The notes under the pieces: generated by a model
Seen by the model: only the letters and a program-made list of their open reading frames with translations
Told to the model about the DNA's origin: nothing
Database searches by the model: none
NCBI GenBank assembly: GCA_017551025.1
Contig: JAFZNG010000023.1
Span: 62,001-126,000, forward strand
Length of the DNA stretch: 64,000 nt
Origin: Paludibacteraceae bacterium
GTDB taxonomy: Bacteria > Bacteroidota > Bacteroidia > Bacteroidales > Paludibacteraceae
Direction of reading: 5' to 3'
In this document: positions 1-8,222 of the stretch, piece after piece
Position numbering within the stretch: the stretch's first letter is position 1
Layout: every line of letters starts with the position of its first letter
Program-made: the position numbers and the translations under genes

Positions 1-455
1 GCGCCGGTAGAGGTTACGGCAATCGTGCCGGTCTCGTAAACATCTTTGCTAGGAAGCAGCACCTCATCCTGCTGTTCGTTGCCATAATAGAACGCCGCGT
101 AGTCGGTCTCGGAGATAGAATAGAGCGTCACAGAGATGTTTTCATTAGCAGCGAACACCAGGGCGTCCAGGCCGATGGTAATATCCATTTTCTGCGCGTT
201 GTGGAATACGAGTCCGGACTCGGAAAAGATAGTATAGATACCTGTTCCCGGGCCGCTACCCATCGAATAAGAATGACCGGAGGGAGCTTGATAGAGGTAG
301 AGTCCCTCGAGCGGATAGGAAGAGAATTTCTTACCGCCACCGGGATTTTCGGCCGCGCCTACTTCGAATGTAGCGGCAGCGATGCCGGGGAGTTCGGTTG
401 CATAGGAGCTAAGTCCCAAGAGTGCCATGAAGGCAAAGAGATAAAGACGTTTCAT
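1..455 (-). CDS. Secreted protein, C-terminus outside window
   Basis: The reading frame starts at the ATG at 455-453 and stays open to the left edge, so only the first 151 residues are seen. The N-terminus is a typical signal peptide (MKRLYLFAFMALLGLSSYA, then TELPG). The mature part is rich in Gly, Ser, Thr and Tyr (for example GKKFSSYPLEGLYLYQAPSG) and looks like an extracellular beta-sandwich or adhesin-like protein; I do not recognise a family. It is transcribed away from the next secreted protein (start 689). A promoter-like TAATTTTG lies on the minus strand at 488-481, about 25 bases before the ATG, with a poor -33 element. Export is well supported by the signal peptide; function is unknown. 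Confidence 0.8.
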   Translation of the reverse strand, partial: MKRLYLFAFMALLGLSSYATELPGIAAATFEVGAAENPGGGKKFSSYPLEGLYLYQAPSGHSYSMGSGPGTGIYTIFSESGLVFHNAQKMDITIGLDALVFAANENISVTLYSISETDYAAFYYGNEQQDEVLLPSKDVYETGTIAVTSTG

Positions 456-480
456 TGTATCAAGATTTTAAATAACGGTA

Positions 481-488
481 CAAAATTA
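481..488 (-). promoter_or_regulatory. Weak Bacteroidota promoter (-7 TAATTTTG)
   Basis: On the minus strand TAATTTTG fits TAnnTTTG and is preceded by the AAAAGCAG seen in the other promoters here. No TTTG is found 20 bases upstream, so the -33 element is poor. It would drive the partial secreted-protein gene starting at 455. Confidence 0.45.
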
Positions 489-560
489 CTGCTTTTGGGG
501 TTTGCGAATGTGGAATATTTGACGAAAATGGTTGAAATTTCGTATTTTAAACTATACAGA

Positions 561-592
561 TTTGCGTATATGCGTGAAAAGTAGTACTTTTG
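561..592 (+). promoter_or_regulatory. Bacteroidota promoter for secreted protein gene
   Basis: TTTG (561-564), exactly 20 bases, then TACTTTTG (585-592) fits the Bacteroidota -33/-7 consensus. The spacer begins CGTATAT and ends GTAG as in other promoters of this window. It leaves an A-rich leader of about 90 bases before the ATG at 689. Confidence 0.8.
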
Positions 593-688
593 TGGCGTTT
601 TTGCAAAATCAATATAGCAAAATTAGAATAAGGTACAATCAAAATAACCAACTTTTTTTTAACAACAACCAACTTAAAATTCATTACG

Positions 689-2974
689 ATGAAGAAAATT
701 TTTACTTTTATCGCTATCATTTTGCTGAGTCCGCTTAGCATGATGGCAGCAGACAAGTACTACGCGCTGGAGACAATGAGCGTAAGCGGTACAACGTATA
801 CTTCCGCCACTTATGACGGCGAGAAGGCTAAAGGTAACAATGTATTCGTTGAGTTGCCATCGGCTACAGTTAACGGACAAATCTGTTTTGTTGGCCAGTC
901 CGACAAGACGGATCGTTATCTGTACATCTACGGCGAAGCCGGAACAGCACAAGACGATACGCGTGCGATCCAAATGTTAGCTGCAGGTGACACGATTGCC
1001 TACACGGCAGCAGATGTGATTACGGTAGACAACAAGCCTTATCTAAAATTCTCGACGACTCATGACTTTAAGTTCACGAAGTTTATCTACACCGCTGAAG
1101 GTGCCGCACCTGTGACGAATCCTGTTGCCACGGTAACCGTTAGCGGTCCGACGGAGTGCTTTGTTGGCCAGAGCATCACTTTAAAGGCTACGTTTGACGT
1201 AACGCCGGATACGATTTGGTGGACAGACAAGTTTGGTGTTAGCCTGAATTGCAACAGTGCAAGTTTGGTTTTCACTCCGGAGGCTGAGGGTAGCTATACC
1301 TTCGTAGCATGGGGTCAGAACCAATATAACACGCAACCGGCAGCATCGGAGATTCACACTGTAGGTGTAACGGTAAAACCGGCCGCTGTAGCGTGCACGA
1401 ACTTGATTCCTGCCGCGAGCGGCGATGCGCTGAACGTGGGTGACGAAGTAGCGCTGAACGCCATGTCGGAAGGTGGTAAGATCTTCGTAGCAGGCATGAA
1501 GACAGCAGGAACATCCATCGCATACAACGCAGCTGGTCTGCAACTCGGTGGCGGTGGCGCTGACTCGATTCGCGTTGAGCTGTACAACCTGATTCAAGAG
1601 GGTACAGAGATCACGCTGAACATGGTAGCCGGAGGTACGAGTGCTCGTGGTCTGAATATCTGCGCATTGGATAAGAGCAAAGTATACGAGGCTAAGTGGA
1701 CTCCGGGCGCCAACGGCGAAGAGAACAGCATTACGTATACTGTACCGGCAGGCAGCAAGTTGATTGGTCAGAGCAAGTTCTTGCTCCAGCGCAACAACAC
1801 GGTATATCTGGCCAGCGTAGTCGTTGCTAACTGCGGTGAAGCCATCGAAGGTGGTGAAGTAAGCACCGATCCTGTACTGGCAGTAACTCCGGCAACAGTA
1901 ACGCTGGACGTAACTGCTGCAAATACCAATCCGAGTGCTACGGTTAGCTTCAGCGGTAAGAACTTAGTAGCAGGTACGTATGCATTGACAGTACCTGATC
2001 TGGCTGGTCTGAGTGTATCGCCCGCATCGGTTACGGTAGGCGAGGACGGCAAGTTGAACCAGGAGGTAACGATCAGTTACACGAGTGCTGTAGAGGTAGC
2101 TGCTGCGACGGCTAATGTAAGCCTGACGATTGGCGAACTGACGAAGACGGTAGCTATTAACTATTCGGCTGTATTGGCTAAGAACTATGCAAGTTCGGTA
2201 AATATCGAGGGATGGATTATAGCTAATGGCAAGCAGAACATTGATAATGACCACATAGGTGCAGCCTTTACCGCTGTGTTGGATGCAGCTAACATTGAGT
2301 ATGGTGACATCAACGCACTGGATTCGCTCAATGACTCGAAGGGCAACCATCGTAACGAGGCTTACCTCGGACTGAAGATGAAGACGGCAGGTGCTTATAT
2401 GGCATGCTGGATCCAGGCCGGTCAGACGATGCGCGTGAAGTTCGGTAACGTAGGTGGCGACATAAAAGTGAGCGTCAACGGTGGCGCAGCGCAGACACTT
2501 ACGAAGGCCCAACTGGCTAATCCGCTGATTTATCCGGCCGGAGAGGACGCGTACCTGAAGTTTGAGACGACCAGCAGTTCGACGGTAGTTATCAAGCAGA
2601 TCATGATTGACGAGCCTATCGTAAGCGTTATGAACAAGATTACGTATGAGGTAGGCGAAGGCGGCACGGTAAGCGGTTGGACGGTTGCTTTCCCGGGTGA
2701 AGAGGTGGTACTGGACATCACTTCGAACGAGGGTTATGCCGTAAATAACATCACCGTAAACGGTGTTGCTTTGGTGCAGAGTGCTCCGGCCGCTCCGATT
2801 TCGTTCATCATGCCGGCTGAGGACGTGACGGTAGAGGCTACGTTCGGCGACACCGCTACGGGCGTAGAGAACGCCAAGGCCGGTCAGCAGGCACAGAAAG
2901 TGATCCGCGACGGACAGGTTATGATCCTGCGTGACGGCAAACTATTTACGACGACGGGTGTTGAGGTTCGCTAA
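689..2974 (+). CDS. Large secreted repeat-domain protein with C-terminal tail
   Basis: A 761-residue protein with a clear signal peptide (MKKIFTFIAIILLSPLSMMA). The body is a series of beta-rich extracellular domains: Ig-like/BACON-like blocks in the middle (DPVLAVTPATVTLDV onward), and near the C-terminus a bacterial-repeat/InlB-B-like module (ITYEVGEGGTVSGW to PAEDVTVEATF). It ends with VIRDGQVMILRDGKLF and TTTGVEVR, a short tail also present on the M6 peptidase ending at 6640 and resembling truncated Bacteroidota C-terminal sorting tails. It has its own promoter (561-592) and is followed by a strong terminator, so it is probably monocistronic. Substrate or partner is unknown; surface display or secretion is inferred. 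Confidence 0.88.
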   Translation: MKKIFTFIAIILLSPLSMMAADKYYALETMSVSGTTYTSATYDGEKAKGNNVFVELPSATVNGQICFVGQSDKTDRYLYIYGEAGTAQDDTRAIQMLAAGDTIAYTAADVITVDNKPYLKFSTTHDFKFTKFIYTAEGAAPVTNPVATVTVSGPTECFVGQSITLKATFDVTPDTIWWTDKFGVSLNCNSASLVFTPEAEGSYTFVAWGQNQYNTQPAASEIHTVGVTVKPAAVACTNLIPAASGDALNVGDEVALNAMSEGGKIFVAGMKTAGTSIAYNAAGLQLGGGGADSIRVELYNLIQEGTEITLNMVAGGTSARGLNICALDKSKVYEAKWTPGANGEENSITYTVPAGSKLIGQSKFLLQRNNTVYLASVVVANCGEAIEGGEVSTDPVLAVTPATVTLDVTAANTNPSATVSFSGKNLVAGTYALTVPDLAGLSVSPASVTVGEDGKLNQEVTISYTSAVEVAAATANVSLTIGELTKTVAINYSAVLAKNYASSVNIEGWIIANGKQNIDNDHIGAAFTAVLDAANIEYGDINALDSLNDSKGNHRNEAYLGLKMKTAGAYMACWIQAGQTMRVKFGNVGGDIKVSVNGGAAQTLTKAQLANPLIYPAGEDAYLKFETTSSSTVVIKQIMIDEPIVSVMNKITYEVGEGGTVSGWTVAFPGEEVVLDITSNEGYAVNNITVNGVALVQSAPAAPISFIMPAEDVTVEATFGDTATGVENAKAGQQAQKVIRDGQVMILRDGKLFTTTGVEVR

Positions 2975-3005
2975 CGAGCGAGCTTGATACAAGCGAATAT
3001 GAGAA

Positions 3006-3037
3006 GGGCGACTCCTGTGGGGGTCGTCCTTTTTTTT
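3006..3037 (+). terminator. Rho-independent terminator
   Basis: GGGCGACTCC, loop TGTG, GGGGTCGTCC forms a 10-bp stem (with G-T pairs) followed by eight T. It lies 31 bases after the stop of the secreted protein gene. Confidence 0.9.
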
Positions 3038-3096
3038 AGCAAAAACAGAACAAGTATCCGAAAAAAAGCCGATTTTTGTATAACTATGCAAATTAT

Positions 3097-3128
3097 TTTG
3101 CATATATGGATTATTTTTCGTACCTTTG
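3097..3128 (+). promoter_or_regulatory. Bacteroidota promoter for mlaE-mlaF
   Basis: TTTG (3097-3100), 20 bases starting CATATAT, then TACCTTTG (3121-3128). A TTG in frame with mlaE overlaps the -7 element, which argues that translation starts at the ATG at 3153 instead. Confidence 0.8.
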
Positions 3129-3152
3129 CACGCAAATTTAACATGCAGTAGT

Positions 3153-3890
3153 ATGCACCTATTTCAACACACAGGAGAATATTTCCTATTACTGGGAAAA
3201 GTGCTGCGCAGGCCGGACCGGCAACGGATGTTCTGGCGGCAGTACAGTAGAGAGCTTGGTAAGCAGGGATTGGAGTCGCTGCCGATCGTGCTGATCATAT
3301 CGGTATTTATCGGAGCGATCCTGACCATCCAGGCCAAGACGAACACGGAGAATCCCTTGCTGCCGACCTATACGGTAGGACTGCTGACAAGAGACACGCT
3401 GTTGCTGGAGTTTTCGAGTACGATTTTGTGCCTAATCCTGGCGGGCAAGGTAGGCAGTAATATCGCCTCGGAGATCGGCACGATGCGTATCACGGAGCAG
3501 ATTGATGCCATGGAGATCATGGGCGTGAACAGTGCGAATTACCTGATCTTGCCGAAGATCATCGCCTTTATGAGCATGATGCCTTTTCTGTTTATCATCT
3601 CGACGGCGGCCGGACTGATTGGTGGTTGGGGTGTAGGTGCGTTTACGGATGTCATCACGGTGCACGACTACCTGATCGGTGTGCAGTACGCGTTTAATCC
3701 GTATTTTATCTGGTACTCGATTATCAAGAGCCTGGTGTTTGCGTTTATCATCACCAGCCTGAGCAGTTATTACGGCTACACGGTACGAGGCGGAGCACTA
3801 GATGTCGGAAGGGCGAGTACGAAGGCGGTGGTGAACTCGAACATCCTCATCCTATTTATGGACCTTATATTGTCAAAGCTGTTGCTTTAA
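3153..3890 (+). CDS. mlaE: MlaE-family lipid ABC transporter permease
   Basis: A 245-residue integral membrane protein of the MlaE/YrbE permease family. It starts MHLFQHTGEYFLLLGK and has about five to six hydrophobic segments; the family-typical GSNIASEIGTMRITEQIDAM motif, which couples to the ATPase, is clear. MlaE proteins form the membrane core of transporters that move phospholipids between inner and outer membrane. The next gene encodes the matching MlaF ATPase. No MlaD substrate-binding partner is visible in this window, as is common in Bacteroidales, where it may lie elsewhere. An in-frame TTG at 3126 lies inside the promoter -7 box, so the ATG at 3153 was chosen. Confidence 0.92.
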   Translation: MHLFQHTGEYFLLLGKVLRRPDRQRMFWRQYSRELGKQGLESLPIVLIISVFIGAILTIQAKTNTENPLLPTYTVGLLTRDTLLLEFSSTILCLILAGKVGSNIASEIGTMRITEQIDAMEIMGVNSANYLILPKIIAFMSMMPFLFIISTAAGLIGGWGVGAFTDVITVHDYLIGVQYAFNPYFIWYSIIKSLVFAFIITSLSSYYGYTVRGGALDVGRASTKAVVNSNILILFMDLILSKLLL

Positions 3891-3894
3891 CTTC

Positions 3895-3930
3895 AATTAA
3901 AAATTAAAAATTAAAAATTACGAATTAAAA
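3895..3930 (+). repeat. Tandem TTAAAAA heptamers before mlaF
   Basis: Three perfect TTAAAAA units (3897-3917) and a partial fourth, then ACGAATTAAAAC, fill the gap between mlaE and mlaF. The same motif in the same orientation relative to transcription lies between rnz and radA and between tetR and the TolC gene. Confidence 0.85.
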
Positions 3931-3935
3931 CTCCA

Positions 3936-4706
3936 ATGATAGAAGTTAAAAATATAGTCAAGAGTTTTGACGGGACGGTCGTACTGGACCATGTGAGTAC
4001 GACCCTGGAAGACGGCAAGGTGAACATGATCATCGGTCAGTCGGGCAGCGGCAAGACGGTGATGATGAAAAGCCTGATCGGCCTACATAAACTGGATAGC
4101 GGCAGTATCCTGTACGACGGTCGCGACCTGGGCAAGATGAAGGAGAAGGACATTCGACTGCTTCACCGCGAGGTAGGTATGCTGTTCCAGGGTTCGGCTT
4201 TGTTCGACTCGATGAGCGTACTGGAGAACGTGCTGTTTCCGCTGGAGATGTTCGACCGCGAGATGAGTATGGACCAGAAAATAGCACGTGCACGGTTCTG
4301 CTTGGAGCGCGTAGAGATTGCGGAGCGGGCATATGAGTTGATGCCGAGCGAGATCTCGGGCGGTATGCAAAAGCGCGTGGCTATCGCACGAGCTATAGCG
4401 CTGAACCCGAAGTATCTGTTCTGCGACGAACCTAACTCGGGTTTGGACCCGAAGACAAGTCTGGTGATCGACAAACTGATCCATGACATCACGCGGGAGT
4501 ACGGGATCTGTACGATCGTGAACAGCCATGATATGAACTCTATTTTGGAGATTGGCGACAAGGTGATCTTCCTGAGGCTGGGCAAACTGGAGTGGCAGGG
4601 CAACCGCAAGGAGATATACGGCTCCACGAACGAGGCGCTGAACGATTTTGTGTTCGCGAGCGAGTTGTTTAAAAGAGTAAGGACCGCTAACGCTGATAGA
4701 GTATAG
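3936..4706 (+). CDS. mlaF: MlaF-family ABC transporter ATPase
   Basis: A 256-residue ABC ATPase. Walker A is GQSGSGKT (about residues 34-41), the signature is SGGMQKRVAIARA, and Walker B is YLFCDEPNSGLDP, where Asn replaces the usual Thr, a hallmark of MlaF-type ATPases. It follows mlaE by 45 bases and should energise lipid transport by MlaE at the inner membrane. The last codons (RTANADRV) and the stop are written by a 24-bp spacer repeat that continues downstream, so the C-terminus may have been altered by repeat growth. Family assignment is secure; transport direction is not shown. Confidence 0.93.
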   Translation: MIEVKNIVKSFDGTVVLDHVSTTLEDGKVNMIIGQSGSGKTVMMKSLIGLHKLDSGSILYDGRDLGKMKEKDIRLLHREVGMLFQGSALFDSMSVLENVLFPLEMFDREMSMDQKIARARFCLERVEIAERAYELMPSEISGGMQKRVAIARAIALNPKYLFCDEPNSGLDPKTSLVIDKLIHDITREYGICTIVNSHDMNSILEIGDKVIFLRLGKLEWQGNRKEIYGSTNEALNDFVFASELFKRVRTANADRV

Positions 4707-4735
4707 ACCGCTGACGCTGATAGAATATAGACTGA
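4682..4735 (+). repeat. 24-bp GACCGCT spacer repeat, two copies
   Basis: Units start GACCGCTAACGCTGATAGAG (4682-4705) and GACCGCTGACGCTGATAGAA (4706-4729), differing at two positions, followed by a partial GACTGATT. The first unit encodes the last mlaF codons and stop; the second fills the gap to the next gene. It belongs to the GACCGC spacer family seen elsewhere in the window. Confidence 0.85.
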
Positions 4736-4737
4736 TT

Positions 4738-5073
4738 ATGAAACGGATATTATTGATAGGATTTGTGTGCGCCTTATGCATGGGCGTGAGGGCACAACAG
4801 CCGCAGCGCGTACCTGCCCGACCGGGCGTGATAGCACGCGTACAACCTAACGGCGATACGCTGCATGTCGTGCTGCGCGGCGATGAGCGGAGTCATTATA
4901 CGATGACCATTGACGGCTGGCAAGTAAAAGAGGACCGGCGAGGCTGGCTGAAGTATGCCAAGCGGAACAGACGAGGCGAAGTCGTAGCCGGTTGCCGCAA
5001 GGCGCATGATGCCGACCGACGCAAGAAATGTGAAATCAAATGGATACAGAAATATGGCATTAAGAAAAATTAG
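4738..5073 (+). CDS. Stand-alone M6-peptidase propeptide-like secreted protein
   Basis: A 111-residue protein with a signal peptide (MKRILLIGFVCALCMGVRAQ). The mature part (PARPGVIARVQPNGDTLHVV, then GDERSHYTMTIDGWQVKED) aligns by eye with residues 22-65 of the adjacent M6 peptidase ([38 protein letters not shown]), that is, with its N-terminal prodomain. The C-terminus is short and basic, with no catalytic domain. Its 3' end overlaps the start of the peptidase gene by 20 bases, so the two are probably co-translated. It could be an inhibitor or chaperone acting in trans, or a truncated duplicate of the peptidase. The homology is visual and has not been scored. Confidence 0.75.
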   Translation: MKRILLIGFVCALCMGVRAQQPQRVPARPGVIARVQPNGDTLHVVLRGDERSHYTMTIDGWQVKEDRRGWLKYAKRNRRGEVVAGCRKAHDADRRKKCEIKWIQKYGIKKN

Positions 5074-6640
5074 TATGGTATGTCTGCTGGCGGCCGCCAC
5101 GATGGCTTGGGCTGTGCCGGCACGGCATGGTGGACGCACAGTGACGCAACCGGACGGTAGCGAGGTTGTGGTATATCAGCACGGCGATGAAGGTTTTCAC
5201 TACATGACCAACGCCGAGGGCGAATGGTTAAAACAAGATGTAGCAGGCTATTATCGTGTAACAGAAGGACTGAGCGACGAAGCCATAGCCGCCAAGCGTC
5301 AGCAGAGTAAGTTTGCCCGTCGCGCAACGAATACGACGGGTGCGGACCGATTGCTGGCTACCAGAGGACTGATTATCCTGGTAAGTTTCCAGGATACGCT
5401 GTTTCAGAACAGTCTGGCCGACATGACCGATTGGGCCATGGGCGAGAACTACACGTACAACGGTGCGACGGGTTCGATCCATCAGTATTTCTACGATAAC
5501 TCGTGGGGTCAGTACGACCTGCAGCTGGACGTGATCGGTCCGGTACAGGTGAGCAAAGGTTACGCGTATTACGGTCAGAACGGTTCAAGCGGAAGTGACC
5601 GTCGCCCCAACGAAATGGTAAGAGAAGCCTGTCGGTTGGCCGATGAAGCGGGTGCGGATTTCAGCCAGTACGACTCGAACAACGACGGTTATGTCGACTG
5701 GGTGGTGATTGTGTATGCCGGTTATGGCGAAGCGGACTCGGATGACGCCAATACAATCTGGCCGCATCAACACGATTTGATGTATACCAATTCGACGATA
5801 CAACTGGACGGCAAGACGGTGAACCATTACTGCTGTCTGAACGAATTGGACGGCTATAGCGGCATGCGTTGCGGTATCGGCACGTTCTGTCATGAGTTCA
5901 GTCACATCATGGGGCTGCCGGACCTGTACACGACCAATTACACCGACCATAAGACCTGCGGTATGTGGGATATCATGGATTACGGTTGCTACAACAACGA
6001 CTGCAACACGCCGCCGATGTATTCGGCCTACGAGCGCTGGTGGATGGGTTGGATGACGCCTGAGTTGCTCAACCAAGCGGCTACCGTTAATCTGCAGGAA
6101 TTGAATCGCGGCAAACAGGCGGCCTATCTGACCGCCAACGGTAGCGGGATCAGCAATATACTCATGCCCCTACCCTCGACGTTTTATCTGCTGGAGAACC
6201 GTCAGCAGACCGGTTGGGATACCTATTTGCCCGGCCACGGACTGATGATCACGAAGGTACAGTGGAATTCCGGTAAATGGACCGGCAACACGGTGAATAA
6301 CACCGCCTCGGCGATGGGTGTAGATATCCTGGAGGCCGACGGCTTGGCGCCGATGTATAGCTCTACGAATCGCACCAACGGCTATTTCGGTAAGCAGGGA
6401 GATCTGTATCCGACCGAGAGCGTGAATACGTTTACCCAGGTGACGAACTATCCGTTGACGGAGATTACGGAGACGGGTACGGTGATCGGGTTCAAGGTGA
6501 ACGGCGGCGGCGAACAGATCGCGCTGGGCGTGGAGCAAACACCGAGCGAGGCCGTGGAGAGTCGCAAGATCCTACGGAACGGACAACTGTATATTCAGCG
6601 AAACGGCACATTATACGATATAAACGGACGGAAATTATGA
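5054..6640 (+). CDS. M6-family secreted metallopeptidase
   Basis: A 528-residue secreted zinc protease. The start at 5054 gives a good signal peptide ([20 protein letters not shown]). After a prodomain (about 22-90), the catalytic domain carries [13 protein letters not shown] (H280, E281, H284, with D290), the HExxHxxGxxD zinc-metallopeptidase motif found in M6 immune-inhibitor-A-like enzymes. [10 protein letters not shown] near residue 207 resembles a calcium-binding loop. The protein ends with [16 protein letters not shown] and DINGRKL, the short tail shared with the secreted protein ending at 2974. It overlaps the propeptide-like gene upstream and, by ATGA, exonuclease III downstream. The substrate is not predictable. 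Confidence 0.92.
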   Translation: MALRKISMVCLLAAATMAWAVPARHGGRTVTQPDGSEVVVYQHGDEGFHYMTNAEGEWLKQDVAGYYRVTEGLSDEAIAAKRQQSKFARRATNTTGADRLLATRGLIILVSFQDTLFQNSLADMTDWAMGENYTYNGATGSIHQYFYDNSWGQYDLQLDVIGPVQVSKGYAYYGQNGSSGSDRRPNEMVREACRLADEAGADFSQYDSNNDGYVDWVVIVYAGYGEADSDDANTIWPHQHDLMYTNSTIQLDGKTVNHYCCLNELDGYSGMRCGIGTFCHEFSHIMGLPDLYTTNYTDHKTCGMWDIMDYGCYNNDCNTPPMYSAYERWWMGWMTPELLNQAATVNLQELNRGKQAAYLTANGSGISNILMPLPSTFYLLENRQQTGWDTYLPGHGLMITKVQWNSGKWTGNTVNNTASAMGVDILEADGLAPMYSSTNRTNGYFGKQGDLYPTESVNTFTQVTNYPLTEITETGTVIGFKVNGGGEQIALGVEQTPSEAVESRKILRNGQLYIQRNGTLYDINGRKL

Positions 6641-7398
6641 AAATCATCAGTTATAATCTGAACGGTATTCGTTCGGCGATCAACAAGGGTTTGCTGGACT
6701 GGCTACAACAGGAAAACCCGGATGTCTTCTGTATCCAGGAGAGCAAGGCACAGCCGGAGCAGATCGACGTGATGGCCATGCAAGAGTTGGGTTATCACAG
6801 TTATATCCACTCGGCCGAGAAGAAGGGTTATTCGGGTGTATGTATCTTCTCCAAGCAGGAACCGGACAAGGTAGTCGTAGGCATGGGTAATCCGAAGTAC
6901 GACCGCGAAGGGCGTGTGCTGCGGGTGGATTTTGGTGAACTGACGATCGTGGATGCCTATATCCCGAGCGGCACGACGGGTGACGTACGTCAGGACTTCA
7001 AGATGGAGTTCCTGGAGGACTTCTTGATCTGGGTCAACGAGTTACGCAAGGAGCGGCCGAATATGATTATCTGCGGCGACTATAATATCTGCCACAAGCC
7101 GATCGATATCAACCACCCGGAACGTCAGGTAGGCGTCTCGGGCTTCCTGCCGGAAGAACGGGAGTGGATGGACCGCTGGGAAGCGACGGGACTGATAGAC
7201 AGTTTCCGCGTGTTTGACCAGAGTCCGGAGAAGTACAGTTGGTGGAGTTGGCGTGCCGGCGCACGCGCTCGCAACGTAGGCTGGCGCATCGATTATCTCT
7301 GGGTAACAGAGAGCCTTCGCGAACGACTGAAAGATGGCAAAATACTGACCGAAGCCGTTCATTCGGATCACTGCCCGGTAATGGTAGAGATTAGTTGA
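6637..7398 (+). CDS. xth: Exodeoxyribonuclease III
   Basis: A 253-residue endonuclease/exonuclease/phosphatase-fold protein of the ExoIII/APE1 group. Catalytic landmarks are E35 (IQESKA), Y108 in DAYIP, D148 and N150 (GDYNICH), and SDH at the end (D244-H245). It repairs abasic sites and trims 3' ends in the cytoplasm. It overlaps the M6 peptidase by ATGA and its stop codon lies inside a GTTGAAA repeat array. Length is normal for the family. Its position between a secreted protease and lptB suggests simple operon packing rather than a shared role. Confidence 0.96.
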   Translation: MKIISYNLNGIRSAINKGLLDWLQQENPDVFCIQESKAQPEQIDVMAMQELGYHSYIHSAEKKGYSGVCIFSKQEPDKVVVGMGNPKYDREGRVLRVDFGELTIVDAYIPSGTTGDVRQDFKMEFLEDFLIWVNELRKERPNMIICGDYNICHKPIDINHPERQVGVSGFLPEEREWMDRWEATGLIDSFRVFDQSPEKYSWWSWRAGARARNVGWRIDYLWVTESLRERLKDGKILTEAVHSDHCPVMVEIS

Positions 7399-7421
7399 AA
7401 GTTGAAAGTTGAAAGTTGAAA
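7394..7421 (+). repeat. Four tandem GTTGAAA heptamers before lptB
   Basis: Four perfect GTTGAAA units overlap the xth stop codon (7396-7398). A degenerate continuation (AGTTGATAGTTGAGAG) runs to the lptB start at 7451. Confidence 0.88.
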
Positions 7422-7450
7422 GAAGTCGTCTAGTTGATAGTTGAGAGTTT

Positions 7451-8194
7451 ATGGATAAGTTACGAACAGAACATTTGGTAAAGCGGTACGGAAAGCGGAC
7501 CGTAGTAGATGATGTGTCGATTGAGCTGGAGCAGGGCGAGATAGTCGGTCTGCTGGGTCCGAACGGTGCGGGTAAGACCACGACGTTTTACATGACGACG
7601 GGTCTGGTAACCGCCAACCACGGCAAGATCTTCCTCAACGACCAGGACATCACCTCCCACCCCATGTACAAGCGTGCCAAACTGGGTATCGGGTACTTGC
7701 CGCAGGAGGCGAGCGTCTTCCGCAAGATGACCGTAGAGGACAACATACGCTCGGTGCTGGAGTTGACGGATTTCCCGCGCGACTACCAGAAACAAAAACT
7801 GGAACAACTCATCCAGGAGTTCAACCTGGCGCATGTTCGCAAGAACCTGGGTGACCGCTTGAGCGGTGGTGAGCGACGACGAACAGAAATCGCACGTTGT
7901 CTGGCGATCGAACCTAAGTTCGTCATGCTGGACGAACCCTTTGCAGGTGTGGACCCGATTGCGGTACAAGAGATACAAGACGTCATTTGGCGACTCAAAG
8001 ACAAGCATATCGGTATCCTGATCACGGACCATAACGTGGACGAGACGCTGATGATTACCGATCGTGCGTACCTGCTGTTTGAGGGTAAGATCCTGTTCCA
8101 CGGTACGCCGGAGGAACTGGCGGCTAATCCGGTAGTTCGACAAAACTACCTGGGTCGAGACTTTGAGCTAAAGAAGAAAACGCGAGTAGAATAG
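7451..8194 (+). CDS. lptB: LPS export ABC transporter ATPase LptB
   Basis: A 247-residue ABC ATPase with Walker [10 protein letters not shown] (36-44), signature [13 protein letters not shown], Walker [15 protein letters not shown] and switch TDHNV. The GERRR signature and the [20 protein letters not shown]-loop region are typical of LptB. The enzyme powers extraction of lipopolysaccharide from the inner membrane by LptFG, which is not in this window. It heads the envelope-glycan genes that follow to 15.9 kb, consistent with lipopolysaccharide export and modification. Confidence 0.95.
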   Translation: MDKLRTEHLVKRYGKRTVVDDVSIELEQGEIVGLLGPNGAGKTTTFYMTTGLVTANHGKIFLNDQDITSHPMYKRAKLGIGYLPQEASVFRKMTVEDNIRSVLELTDFPRDYQKQKLEQLIQEFNLAHVRKNLGDRLSGGERRRTEIARCLAIEPKFVMLDEPFAGVDPIAVQEIQDVIWRLKDKHIGILITDHNVDETLMITDRAYLLFEGKILFHGTPEELAANPVVRQNYLGRDFELKKKTRVE

Positions 8195-8214
8195 TCGAAA
8201 GTCGAAGGTCGAAA
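8194..8214 (+). repeat. Three GTCGAAA-type heptamers
   Basis: GTCGAAA, GTCGAAG, GTCGAAA start at the last base of the lptB stop and fill most of the gap to the ATG at 8223. Same period and placement as the GTTGAAA and TTAAAAA arrays. Confidence 0.8.
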
Positions 8215-8222
8215 GAGAAAAG

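Noticed and set aside
3126..3152. TTG start for mlaE
   Set aside because: The codon overlaps the promoter -7 box; ATG at 3153 fits better.
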